In this document: positions 36,943-44,795 of the stretch, piece by piece
How positions within the stretch are numbered: position 1 is the first letter of the stretch
Layout of the letters: every line of letters starts with the position of its first letter
From: Oceanirhabdus sp. W0125-5
GTDB taxonomy: Bacteria; Bacillota; Clostridia; Clostridiales; Clostridiaceae
DNA length: 64,000 nucleotides
Assembly (NCBI RefSeq): GCF_027938815.1
Contig: NZ_CP115913.1
Span: forward strand, 3,196,001-3,260,000
Direction: 5' to 3'
The notes under the pieces: generated by a model
What the model was told of the DNA's origin: nothing
Seen by the model: the letters and a program-made list of their open reading frames with translations, nothing else
Database searches by the model: none
Translations under genes and position numbers: made by a program

Positions 36943-37011
36943 TTCATGGGGCGTGGGTGATTGGTGGCTCCATGGTGACAGCGAAATTCATTTTGAAAGG
37001 GAGAATGAAAA

Positions 37012-37566
37012 TTGAAGGTAAATGAAAAAAAACTTATAGATACTTTATTGAAATTTCAAGAAGGATATAGTAACAGAGATATTACGAAGATAGATGAGTT
37101 TATTTCGGAGCTATTTATTGATTCGGAAGAAGTTCTGATAATTGGTACAGCTTATGATGAATGGTGCAAAGGGTTAAAACAGTTAAAAGAACTCCTATAT
37201 ATTGATTGGTTCTACTGGGGTAATTTTAAATTAGATATTGATAATGCACATATATATTGTACCGATAAATTTGCTACAGTTTCTACAACTGGAATTTTGC
37301 AAAAAGAATTTCAGGAGGAAAAAGTTATAAAACATACATTAGGGAAAATTGAAGATGTTTTAAAATCAGAATGTAATGAGAAAGAAAAACTTTTAAAATC
37401 TTTGAAGTCAATTTCGTACTATCTACATGAAGAGAATATTGGTGATGATGTAAAGAGAAGAGTTAGGTTTTCAGCTGTTCTAAATAAAGAAGAAGATGCA
37501 TGGAAATTTGTTAGTATTCATTTTTCATATCCAGTTGCACCACCTACTGATGTGAAATTAATATAA
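37012..37566 (+). CDS. SnoaL/NTF2-like protein
   Basis: 184 residues. The N-terminal stretch FQEGYSNRDITKIDEFISELF, followed by VLIIGTAYDEWCKGLKQLKELL and NAHIYCTDKFATVSTTG, follows the cone-shaped NTF2-like fold typical of DUF4440/SnoaL_3 proteins; the C-terminal FVSIHFSYPV closes the sheet. Such proteins often bind small hydrophobic ligands or act as stress-related isomerases or hydrolases. The start is TTG at 37012, 8 bases after AAAGGGAG; a nearby ATG is out of frame. Function not known. Confidence 0.75.
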   Translation: MKVNEKKLIDTLLKFQEGYSNRDITKIDEFISELFIDSEEVLIIGTAYDEWCKGLKQLKELLYIDWFYWGNFKLDIDNAHIYCTDKFATVSTTGILQKEFQEEKVIKHTLGKIEDVLKSECNEKEKLLKSLKSISYYLHEENIGDDVKRRVRFSAVLNKEEDAWKFVSIHFSYPVAPPTDVKLI

Positions 37567-37675
37567 ACACAAGTCAATCTTGTAAAACCTGACTATATGT
37601 AAAGTGAATAATATACTTAAATGCAAATATATGGTACAATATTTATAACATATATATTAAATAAGGGGTAACAAG

Positions 37676-39019
37676 ATGAAGAAATTGATATTTTTATTAA
37701 TGAGTCTTTTATTAGCGTTTTCAAGAATGAGTTCAATTGATGTAGAAACTGGGAGTAATGAAATAATAATTGACACTAATGAAATAGTAACTGAGACTAT
37801 TGAAGATGAAACTGGGCTTTATAATGTTAACATCAAAATATTTGATATTAACAATAGTAAATTAAGCCTTAATAAAGCAACTTTTCATGTAGAAACTAGA
37901 GATATTTCAATCAATATTGATGGTAATAGTATTTATGGATATGGATTTTCTGATTTATTAAATGCGAATATTAATAGTGAATATCTTAATATATCAACTT
38001 CTATCGAAGATGATATTACATTTATAGTTAATTGTGATATGGGAGACTACCATTATTATATTGAAGAAACTATTCCATATGAAGACTTAATTATCAATGG
38101 AACCCTCAATCTAACGTATAATCTATCAGACATGAATGAAATAACTTTAAGTACTGATTTTGATGGTAAAAAAGATGGGCAGTTTAAATACTTTTTATAT
38201 AAAGTTGATGAAAATAAAATAGCTAAATCAGATGAAATTTCTGGTGGATGGGGAGTATTTGATGACCCAACATCTAAGAAGGTATATATATCTGATGGAA
38301 CATATAATGTTACTTTTATTAATGAATTTCAAACAACTCATAGAGTGTATAAAAAGAATAACATTATTGCAGCAGACAAGTTGAAAATTAAAGTAAATCC
38401 TAGGGGTAAAGACTTTAATCATCATATTTTGAATATATCTGAGATTTATGATCATTATCCTTATTACGGTATTGAATGCTTTCTATCATACAATGAAAAT
38501 ATAGATATTTGGAATTCTAGAAATGCTTCTAATAAATTGGAACTATATATGCATAAAGATATTGCTCAAAGTAATATGTCGGTATATTTATCTAATAAAA
38601 GCGAAAATAGGTACAATAAGAGTGTTACTATTGGACTTTATGATGAAATTACATTAGCTACTAAATATCATTATTCAGAAATATTGAGCTCACTGCATAA
38701 GGATGGAAAATATGGTATTAATATTAGAATGACTGATGATAATGGTAATAAATTAAGGTTTATTCAGATTAACAGAACAGATGACGTATATATTAAAATT
38801 TATAATAAAGAAACAGATGAACTGGTTTTTGAAGACGGATTTAGTAGTTATTGGGATAATCTAGAGTATAATCTTGATGAAAGTAAATCCTATACAGCTA
38901 AAGTATTTTCAAAAACAGATCCAAATGTTAATGGAATCTCTTATTTTGATTTAACATTTAATAAAGCTGGGAGACCACTTTTTAAATTGAAGGAGATTGA
39001 TTATAATAATGAATTATAA
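37676..39019 (+). CDS. Secreted protein of unknown function
   Basis: 447 residues. Signal peptide KKLIFLLMSLLLAF with likely cleavage after residue ~20; no lipobox Cys and no wall-sorting motif. The mature chain looks like several beta-sandwich repeats (LSLNKATFHVETRD, ITLSTDFDGKKDGQFKYF, KLRFIQINRTDDVYIKI, YTAKVFSKTDPNVNG), as in extracellular Ig-like adhesion or carbohydrate-binding modules. No catalytic motif is recognised. AAGGGGTAAC is 5 bases before ATG. Monocistronic with terminator at 39033. Confidence 0.8.
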   Translation: MKKLIFLLMSLLLAFSRMSSIDVETGSNEIIIDTNEIVTETIEDETGLYNVNIKIFDINNSKLSLNKATFHVETRDISINIDGNSIYGYGFSDLLNANINSEYLNISTSIEDDITFIVNCDMGDYHYYIEETIPYEDLIINGTLNLTYNLSDMNEITLSTDFDGKKDGQFKYFLYKVDENKIAKSDEISGGWGVFDDPTSKKVYISDGTYNVTFINEFQTTHRVYKKNNIIAADKLKIKVNPRGKDFNHHILNISEIYDHYPYYGIECFLSYNENIDIWNSRNASNKLELYMHKDIAQSNMSVYLSNKSENRYNKSVTIGLYDEITLATKYHYSEILSSLHKDGKYGINIRMTDDNGNKLRFIQINRTDDVYIKIYNKETDELVFEDGFSSYWDNLEYNLDESKSYTAKVFSKTDPNVNGISYFDLTFNKAGRPLFKLKEIDYNNEL

Positions 39020-39032
39020 GATATATATGATA

Positions 39033-39069
39033 GAAAGGTAGCACTGATTAAATTCAATGCTACCTTTTA
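39033..39069 (+). terminator. Terminator after the secreted protein
   Basis: AAAGGTAGCA and TGCTACCTTT pair across a 15-base loop and are followed by TTAT. Confidence 0.75.
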
Positions 39070-39112
39070 TAAATATAGTTATTAATCTTACTTAACTTAT
39101 AGTACGTCTTGG

Positions 39113-39334
39113 TTATAAGTTATCCTTACCATAATACTTTAACAGCTGTTCAATTTTATGTGAACATCTTTTTCCTTTGCAGCCGCATGAGCCAGAACCG
39201 GTTACTTTATTAATCTCCTCAACAGTGCTGGCACCTTCTTTTATAGCATTTTTTATTTTAGATCTTGATATAGCGTTACATATACATACCTTTGTCAATT
39301 TATCTAAAATTTCTTGGTTTACTTTTTTATCCAT
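39113..39334 (-). CDS. BFD-like [2Fe-2S] protein
   Basis: 73 residues. The helix-turn-helix BFD domain binds one [2Fe-2S] cluster: Cys pair in VCICNAIS, then IKEGASTVEEINKVTGSGSCGC. The second pair is CGC followed by KGKRC, a small variant of the usual CxxC. Such proteins pass electrons or release iron from stores. It lies 2 bases downstream of the PNPOx gene and must be cotranscribed with it. Two further BFD domains occur nearby in the protein at 43178. Confidence 0.85.
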   Translation of the reverse strand: MDKKVNQEILDKLTKVCICNAISRSKIKNAIKEGASTVEEINKVTGSGSCGCKGKRCSHKIEQLLKYYGKDNL

Positions 39335-39336
39335 GA

Positions 39337-39741
39337 TTAAGAGGTATATTCTGCTGGAGGATTACCAGAAAAATCAGCAATAACAGCTTTTGCATCCTCA
39401 AGATAGAAAATTTCAAAAGTTGGATTTTCTGCTGTTTGGTAAATTGATTTTACAAGTTCACTGTGTTCAATGATAGCTTTCTTGATTTCAATATCATTTG
39501 AAAAAACAGCTTTCCCACTTAATCTAATCCATGCAAATGTAGGACTAGAAACAGAGAGTTCAACATAGGGACATTCTTTTATTTCCGCATAAACATCCTT
39601 CTGATTACTTGTACAGAAATATAGTTTGCCTTTTTGTTCAAGCATAAATTGGAAAGGACGTACCTTCGGTTTACCATCTAATCCAATTGTTGCGAAATAC
39701 TGTACAGGGTTTTTAATCAAAAATTTTACTACTTCATTCAT
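39337..39741 (-). CDS. Pyridoxamine-5'-phosphate-oxidase-family flavoprotein
   Basis: 134 residues, the single split-barrel size. Typical features are YFATIGLDGKPKVRPFQFM, KLYFCTSNQKDVYAEI and WIRLSGKAVFSND. These proteins bind FMN or F420 and reduce small molecules. GGAGGTATAT precedes the start on the minus strand. It forms a two-gene unit with the BFD-like protein and is divergent from the HxlR regulator at 39967, which probably controls it. Confidence 0.88.
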   Translation of the reverse strand: MNEVVKFLIKNPVQYFATIGLDGKPKVRPFQFMLEQKGKLYFCTSNQKDVYAEIKECPYVELSVSSPTFAWIRLSGKAVFSNDIEIKKAIIEHSELVKSIYQTAENPTFEIFYLEDAKAVIADFSGNPPAEYTS

Positions 39742-39894
39742 TGCATATACCTCCTGAATTTATATTTTTTCATATTAAAAATTGATCATTAATAATTAGA
39801 ATTTACGATTTTTGATTTTCTAGTAGTAATAAATAACATTCTATTAAATTGTATTTCTTTGATTTTTCGTGTTCACAGTTATATAATAAATCCA

Positions 39895-39953
39895 AAGGTA
39901 AATAACAGCAAGTAGGCACCTTTAAGTGCTATAGGTACCCAGAGGTAACTAAT
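39895..39953. promoter_or_regulatory. Likely HxlR operator region
   Basis: Between the divergent PNPOx and HxlR genes, AGGTAA, AGTAGGCACCT, ATAGGTACCC and GAGGTAACT repeat the AGGTA/AGGCA core at 39896, 39911, 39931 and 39942, with the partial palindrome GGCACCTTTAAGTGCT. This overlaps the leader of the HxlR gene and fits autoregulation and control of the divergent pair. Confidence 0.45.
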
Positions 39954-39966
39954 AGGAGGAATTCAA

Positions 39967-40290
39967 ATGAAAAAAGATTTGCCTAAATGTCCTGTAGAAA
40001 TAACACTTGCATTGATAGGTGAAAAGTGGAAGGTATTAATATTACGAGATCTTATAAATGGAACAAAGCGATTTGGAGAATTAAAAGCCTCAATTGGCTC
40101 TATTAGCCAAAAAGTTCTCACTCAACAATTGAGATCTATGGAAGAACATGGGTTGGTAACAAGAAAAGTCTATGCTGAGGTTCCTCCTAAGGTGGAATAT
40201 TCATTAACAAAACTTGGGACAAGTCTTAAACCCATACTTGATTCTATGTGGAATTGGGGAGAGAAGTACAAAAAACAAATAGATGAGTAA
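39967..40290 (+). CDS. HxlR-family redox/aldehyde-type regulator
   Basis: 107 residues, full winged-helix HxlR protein: CPVEITLALIGEKWKVLILRDL, FGELKASIGSISQKVLTQQLRSMEEHGL, RKVYAEVPPKVEYSLT, GTSLKPILDSMWNWG. The single Cys near residue 9 (LPKCPVE) is at the position that senses thiol or electrophile stress in YodB/HypR. ATAGGAGG is 7 bases before ATG. It probably controls the divergent PNPOx-BFD pair. Confidence 0.93.
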   Translation: MKKDLPKCPVEITLALIGEKWKVLILRDLINGTKRFGELKASIGSISQKVLTQQLRSMEEHGLVTRKVYAEVPPKVEYSLTKLGTSLKPILDSMWNWGEKYKKQIDE

Positions 40291-40310
40291 AATTTCTGTC
40301 GTTTATTGCC

Positions 40311-40345
40311 CCTAAAGGTGACTAAAACACTTTTAGGAGTTTTTC
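40311..40345 (+). terminator. Terminator of the HxlR gene
   Basis: CCTAAAGGTG and CACTTTTAGG pair with a 7-base loop, followed by AGTTTTTC. Confidence 0.75.
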
Positions 40346-40462
40346 TATTTATAATAGTTTTGAATTGTTTCATTATGATAGTTTTTGGTCGTAGAATAAC
40401 ATTACAAAAATGAAGAAAGAATTATATAATGAGGGTAGTTTTTAGTGAAGAGAGGTAATCTT

Positions 40463-41611
40463 ATGAATAAGGTAGAACGAATAAAGTTTAGAAATAAGAA
40501 AAAAAATAAAGGTTTCGAAATTATTTCTTTGAAAAGTTTTTTTGAAGCTGCCAATACTTCCTTCATTAGAAAACATTTTCGTACTGATTTTTACAATTTG
40601 ATTTTCGTTACAGAAGGTAAAATCGTTCATGAAATTGATTTTATAGAATATACAGTTAGAGCAGGAGAAATTTTAATTATTTCAAAGGATCGTGTTCATA
40701 GATATAGTGAGTTTGAGAATATAGATGGTTATCTAATCATGTTTACAGAGGGATTTCTATGTGAATTTCTAAGTAATGATACTACAGAAGTAAAAGAGTT
40801 GTTTAGGGAAAGTTATTTGAATCCACTTGTAAATTTTATAGTTTTATATACTTCAACTTTAACAAAGCTTTTAGATGTTATTCATGATATGTACAGAAAT
40901 GTTGATGAGGTTGTGAATTATAAGGTAATTGCTTCAGCTTTCAAAACACTTGTATCCATAATATTGAATAGCAGCTTGAGAGAAGATACTTCAAGACAAA
41001 TAAAAAATGAAATTTTTATACAGTTTACTAAATTAGTAGAAGAAAATATTCATAAAGAGAAAAGGGTAGAAGGTTATGCTAATATGATGCATGTGTCTAA
41101 AAAGACAGTTAATTTAATGACACGAAAAGCTATTGATATGTCTGCAAAGCAATATATTATTAATCAGCTTATTTTGAAAATTAAACTTAAACTATGTTTT
41201 GAACAAAAAAGTATTAATGAAATTGCATATGAATTAGGTTTTACTGAGGCAGCTAATATGACTAGGTTTTTTAAAAAATACACAGGGCTTAGTCCTAGAA
41301 GATTTAGAAGTATCACTCGGAAAGAAAATAGCTGGATAAAGAATAAAAGCATGGATTTGAATTTAATTGAAGAATCTATTGAGAAACATGTATTTCATAT
41401 AACCTCTATGGCACAAGTTTCTCCACATATACATGAAGGGCTTGATGAAATATTTTATTGTATAAAGGGTTCCGGTTTCGCAGTATTAGAGGATAGGGAA
41501 GTAGAGTTGAATGTAGGAGACTTATTCATTGCTCCAGCTGGAACAATGCATTCCCTTAGGAGCGATGGGGATCTCTATGTAACTGCGTTTCTTATTCCTG
41601 TAGTGGATTAA
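40463..41611 (+). CDS. AraC-family regulator fused to a C-terminal cupin
   Basis: 382 residues. Residues ~1-95 form an N-terminal cupin-like sensor (FRTDFYNLIFVTEGKIVHEIDF), ~180-290 an AraC DNA-binding domain (VEGYANMMHVSKKTVNLMTRK, SINEIAYELGFTEAANMTRFF, GLSPRRFRS), and ~305-382 a second cupin with a full metal site: HIHEGLDEIFYCIKG (HxH-x4-E-x6-G) and APAGTMHSLR. The last domain is nearly the same as the N-terminus of the protein at 43178, including its MDLNLIEE start, so it looks like a fusion of an AraC gene to a neighbouring cupin gene. ATG 40463 has AGAGAGG 8 bases upstream. Confidence 0.88.
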   Translation: MNKVERIKFRNKKKNKGFEIISLKSFFEAANTSFIRKHFRTDFYNLIFVTEGKIVHEIDFIEYTVRAGEILIISKDRVHRYSEFENIDGYLIMFTEGFLCEFLSNDTTEVKELFRESYLNPLVNFIVLYTSTLTKLLDVIHDMYRNVDEVVNYKVIASAFKTLVSIILNSSLREDTSRQIKNEIFIQFTKLVEENIHKEKRVEGYANMMHVSKKTVNLMTRKAIDMSAKQYIINQLILKIKLKLCFEQKSINEIAYELGFTEAANMTRFFKKYTGLSPRRFRSITRKENSWIKNKSMDLNLIEESIEKHVFHITSMAQVSPHIHEGLDEIFYCIKGSGFAVLEDREVELNVGDLFIAPAGTMHSLRSDGDLYVTAFLIPVVD

Positions 41612-41698
41612 GATGAGAATATTTATATAATAAAAGAAGGTTGGCGTAGAGTAGTATTTGTCGGGCCTGACGGAGAATTGATAGAATTTAGAGGGTAA
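41612..41698 (+). pseudogene. C-terminal remnant of a glyoxalase/VOC-family protein
   Basis: Directly in frame after the AraC-cupin stop, 28 codons read DENIYIIKEGWRRVV...FVGPDGELIEFRG and end in TAA. The closing pattern VxFxGPDGELIEF is the typical last strand of VOC proteins. No start or ribosome site; the front of the gene is lost. Confidence 0.6.
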
Positions 41699-41765
41699 TA
41701 GTTACTAAATATGAACCTATCTGTGTAAATTTTGTATAAGATGTATCAATGAATGTAACTATGCA

Positions 41766-41806
41766 GACTTGAAGTCAATTTTGATTTCAAGTCTTTAGTT
41801 TTTTTA
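41766..41806 (+). terminator. Terminator after the AraC-cupin gene
   Basis: GACTTGAA and TTCAAGTC pair (core also AAGTCAA/TTGATTT), followed by TTTAGTTTTTTT. Confidence 0.75.
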
Positions 41807-41810
41807 AGTA

Positions 41811-41975
41811 ATGGTAATAAATATAGTTGGTTCAGTAGCAATCTTAATACCTACTTTATTTATAGGTTCAAAAATAAATGGATATATAGAAATGTTACTT
41901 GGTCTTGGTATTGAACAAATTATAATAGGTGCAATAGCTGTGAGTATTGGTGAAAATCAGTTGAAAGTGGATTAG
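41811..41975 (+). pseudogene. Remnant of a membrane-protein gene (54 aa)
   Basis: ATG 41811 opens 54 hydrophobic codons (VGSVAILIPTLFIG, IEMLLGLGIEQIIIGAIAVSIG) with two membrane helices and a charged tail. There is no ribosome site; it begins right after the terminator T-run. It is more likely the tail of a lost permease than a real small protein. Confidence 0.4.
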
Positions 41976-42036
41976 AATTAAACTAACTACTATAGAATTT
42001 GCTCTCTGTTATAAATAATTGAAGGGAGGGGGTATT

Positions 42037-42909
42037 ATGACATCTATTAAACGCATCAAATATAGAAATAGTATGAAAGAGGATTCTGATTTCGAGATTG
42101 TAGATCTACAACTATTTTTTGCTACTAGACCCCACTGGCATTTGAAGCGAGATAATCGGATTGATTTTTGGGTGATTATCTATATTACAGATGGAGAAGG
42201 ATACCATGTTGTAGATTTTGACAGATATGCATATAAAGCTGGTGATGTGATTATTGTTCAGAAGAATCAGGTTCAGAATTTTGAGATTAATAATCTTGCT
42301 AAAGGTTATGTGATACATATTAATGAGCCTTTCTTTTTTGAAGGTGAAGGCATAAGTAGTAAAACATTTCTTGAATTTTTTGACCGACCCTATAAATCAC
42401 CAATTTTATCCATAGATAATTCTGTTGAGACAATGAATAGAGCAATAATCGAGTTGATTTATAAAGAGTATATGAAAATCAATGAGGAGAGTAATGAAGA
42501 TTTGATCAGGTCTTTGTTTCAAAGTTTTATATTATCTTTAAATGAATTTTATTATAAAAGTAAACAGTCGGCAGAAACAGCTGTATTTCGAACATACAAC
42601 CAGTTTCGTCAGTTGGTTGAGGCTAATTATACTGAGAAAAAGACAGTTGAAGATTATGCTCAGATGATGCTTGTATCTAAGAAGACAATAAACTATGCGA
42701 CTAGGACTATTGTAGGTTTATCTGCTAAACAATATATAATTAATAGGATTATTCTTGAAATCAAAAGATATCTGAGTCAGGGCGAGTTACTAATTTATGA
42801 AATATCAGATTTGCTAGGTTTTGATGAGCCGGCAAATATGACTAAGTTTTTTAAAAGATTTGAAGGAGTATCCCCTAAGGCATTTCGGAAAGAGCATAGT
42901 GTAAGATAA
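42037..42909 (+). CDS. AraC-family regulator, paralogue of the AraC-cupin
   Basis: 290 residues. Cupin-like sensor at ~25-105 (RIDFWVIIYITDGEGYHVVDFDRY, KAGDVIIVQKNQVQNF) and two AraC HTHs at ~190-290 (TVEDYAQMMLVSKKTINYATR, EISDLLGFDEPANMTKFFKRF, GVSPKAFRKE). It shares the start SIKRIKYRN/VERIKFRN and the domain order with the protein at 40463 but lacks the fused cupin. GGGAGGGGG is 5 bases before ATG 42037. The cupin-BFD gene lies 268 bases downstream and is a probable target or partner. Confidence 0.9.
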   Translation: MTSIKRIKYRNSMKEDSDFEIVDLQLFFATRPHWHLKRDNRIDFWVIIYITDGEGYHVVDFDRYAYKAGDVIIVQKNQVQNFEINNLAKGYVIHINEPFFFEGEGISSKTFLEFFDRPYKSPILSIDNSVETMNRAIIELIYKEYMKINEESNEDLIRSLFQSFILSLNEFYYKSKQSAETAVFRTYNQFRQLVEANYTEKKTVEDYAQMMLVSKKTINYATRTIVGLSAKQYIINRIILEIKRYLSQGELLIYEISDLLGFDEPANMTKFFKRFEGVSPKAFRKEHSVR

Positions 42910-42980
42910 CTAAGGTGTTATTTTTATAAGTTTTGTTATCATTGTATCAAAGACTTTCTAATTTTGGATTTATAAGCTAA

Positions 42981-43014
42981 GTAGCGTCAATCATTTGATT
43001 GACGCTACTTTTAT
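42981..43014 (+). terminator. Terminator after the second AraC gene
   Basis: GTAGCGTCAAT and ATTGACGCTAC form a perfect 11-base stem with a 6-base loop, followed by TTTTAT. Confidence 0.85.
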
Positions 43015-43177
43015 ACGTTCTATACCTTTAAATTTTATAATAGTTCATTAGATGACTTGGCTCATAAAAGGTTTCATTATAACAGCTTTTGGTTTCAGAA
43101 TAATATTACAAAGAAGAGTAAAGATTGATAAAATAATAACAAATAAAGTGTAAATAAAGATCAAAAGGAGAGAAAGT

Positions 43178-43741
43178 ATGGATATAAATTTAATAAAAGA
43201 AGCTATTGAGACAAAGGTATATCATATACCTTCTGATTTGATAGTTCCACATCATAGACATGAAGATAGAGATGAAATATTTTATTGCATAAAAGGGTCA
43301 GGGTTTGGCATATCTGAAGATGGAGAAGTAGAACTGAATGTAGGAGATTCATTTGTCGCCCCTGCTGGAACAATACATTCTATGAGAAGTGATGGAGAGA
43401 TGTATGTAGTAGCGGTTCTTATACCTGTAAATAGAATTATTTGTCACTGTAAACAAGTGAGTTATGTTGATATTAGGAAAGCAATGGTTGGCGGTGCTCG
43501 TACTTTAGAGGAAATTCAAGAACTTACAGGCGCAGGGACAGGTTGCGGTGGATGTATTGGAGAGGTAGAAAGAATATTATCAATAGCATGCGGATGTAAA
43601 GGTGTTTCTATGGAAACCGTTGTCAATGCAGTTAAAGATGGAGCAGACACCATTGAAAAAGTTGGTGAAGCAACAGGCGCAGGTACTGATTGTGGAAGAT
43701 GTAAACTTCTTTTACAAAACATAATTGATACTAAAAAGTAA
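43178..43741 (+). CDS. Cupin fused to two BFD-like [2Fe-2S] domains
   Basis: 187 residues. Residues 1-84: cupin with complete metal site (His26, His28, Glu33 in HHRHEDRDEIFYCIKG; His67 in APAGTIHS). Residues 87-134: BFD domain with Cys89/Cys91 (IICHCK) and Cys123/Cys126 (GTGCGGC). Residues 136-184: a second BFD domain with Cys138/Cys140 (ACGCK) and Cys172/Cys175 (TDCGRC). It could therefore hold one metal plus two [2Fe-2S] clusters. An electron-transfer or iron/redox-sensing role is inferred; no enzyme activity is assigned. AAAAGGAGAG is 8 bases before ATG. It follows two related AraC genes. Confidence 0.85.
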   Translation: MDINLIKEAIETKVYHIPSDLIVPHHRHEDRDEIFYCIKGSGFGISEDGEVELNVGDSFVAPAGTIHSMRSDGEMYVVAVLIPVNRIICHCKQVSYVDIRKAMVGGARTLEEIQELTGAGTGCGGCIGEVERILSIACGCKGVSMETVVNAVKDGADTIEKVGEATGAGTDCGRCKLLLQNIIDTKK

Positions 43742-43787
43742 TTATTGAAAGTAATAATGAAGTAATAAGATTAAATAGTGTAACTAT

Positions 43788-43830
43788 AAAGGCTTGAAAT
43801 AAATTACGATTTCAAGCCTTTAGTTATTTT
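43788..43830 (+). terminator. Terminator after the cupin-BFD gene
   Basis: AAAGGCTTGAAAT and ATTTCAAGCCTTT pair perfectly with an 8-base loop, then TAGTTATTTT. Confidence 0.85.
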
Positions 43831-43949
43831 AAATGTGAGATTAGTTAATATTACTGGTTCTTTATATATGTCTATATTGTTGTATATAAAATTTTATGGT
43901 GATAAAATAGTAATAATGGAAATAAAAGGATTCATAAGGGAGTGAGTTT

Positions 43950-44561
43950 ATGTATAAGGCGGTACTATTTGACTTAGATGGCGTATTAACTGTTGATGCA
44001 ACAGGTACTACTTCGATTATAAAGTATTTTGTTAACGAAATAAAAATAAATGAGGAAACATTTACAAAAGCATATAGAAAATATAATAGGGATTTGTTAT
44101 ATGGAAGGGTAAAGCATACTGACGTATGGGATAGTATATGTTCAGAAATAGGAAAAGAGCTTGATATACAAGTGCTATATGATTCATTTATTGCAACGCC
44201 AATGGACTTTGAAATTCTTGATATAGCAAAAAGTTTAAAAGCAAAGGGATATGTCGTAGGAATCGTAACAGATAATAAAAGCGACAGAGTGGAATACATC
44301 TCCAGGGAACATAGTTTCAATGAAATTTTTGATGTCATAGTAATTTCAGATACAATAGGATCTGGGAAAAAGGAAAGTAAAATATTTGAAGAAACATTGT
44401 GTCAAATTGAACTAGACTATGAAAACTGTATACTTATAGATAACAATACAGATAATCTTGTTGTTCCAGCAGCTGAGGGAATGCACACAATATATTTTGA
44501 TCATAATAAAAGAGATATAAAACAATTAAAAGAGCAGTTATATACGCTTGGATGTAAGTAG
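43950..44561 (+). CDS. HAD-superfamily hydrolase
   Basis: 203 residues. Motif I is LFDLDGVLTVD, motif II VGIVTDN (Thr), motif III Lys in IGSGKKESK and motif IV LIDNNTDNL. A helical cap follows motif I, so it belongs to the subfamily I beta-phosphoglucomutase/phosphatase group. It should be a Mg-dependent cytoplasmic phosphatase of a small metabolite. GGGAGTGAG is 6 bases before ATG; the gene stands alone with its own terminator. Confidence 0.92.
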   Translation: MYKAVLFDLDGVLTVDATGTTSIIKYFVNEIKINEETFTKAYRKYNRDLLYGRVKHTDVWDSICSEIGKELDIQVLYDSFIATPMDFEILDIAKSLKAKGYVVGIVTDNKSDRVEYISREHSFNEIFDVIVISDTIGSGKKESKIFEETLCQIELDYENCILIDNNTDNLVVPAAEGMHTIYFDHNKRDIKQLKEQLYTLGCK

Positions 44562-44571
44562 AGAAGAATGA

Positions 44572-44614
44572 AAAGGATACTGTATTATCAGATTATGATA
44601 ATACAGTATCCTTT
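44572..44614 (+). terminator. Terminator after the HAD gene
   Basis: AAAGGATACTGTATTATCA and its complement form a 19-base perfect stem with a 5-base loop, followed by TTTAATTTTA. Confidence 0.9.
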
Positions 44615-44795
44615 AATTTTAAATATTATTACATACATTAAATACTCAAGTTTAGTTATGTATTATTCGTGAGGTTTTAATCAAAAAAAGTGTATGTTAC
44701 TATTGATTGTAAGCTAGTAGTGTGAAAGAAATAGTAGATATGATGCATTTTAAAATAAATATTTTCAACATGACTTTATTAAGGAGGTTTAAATA

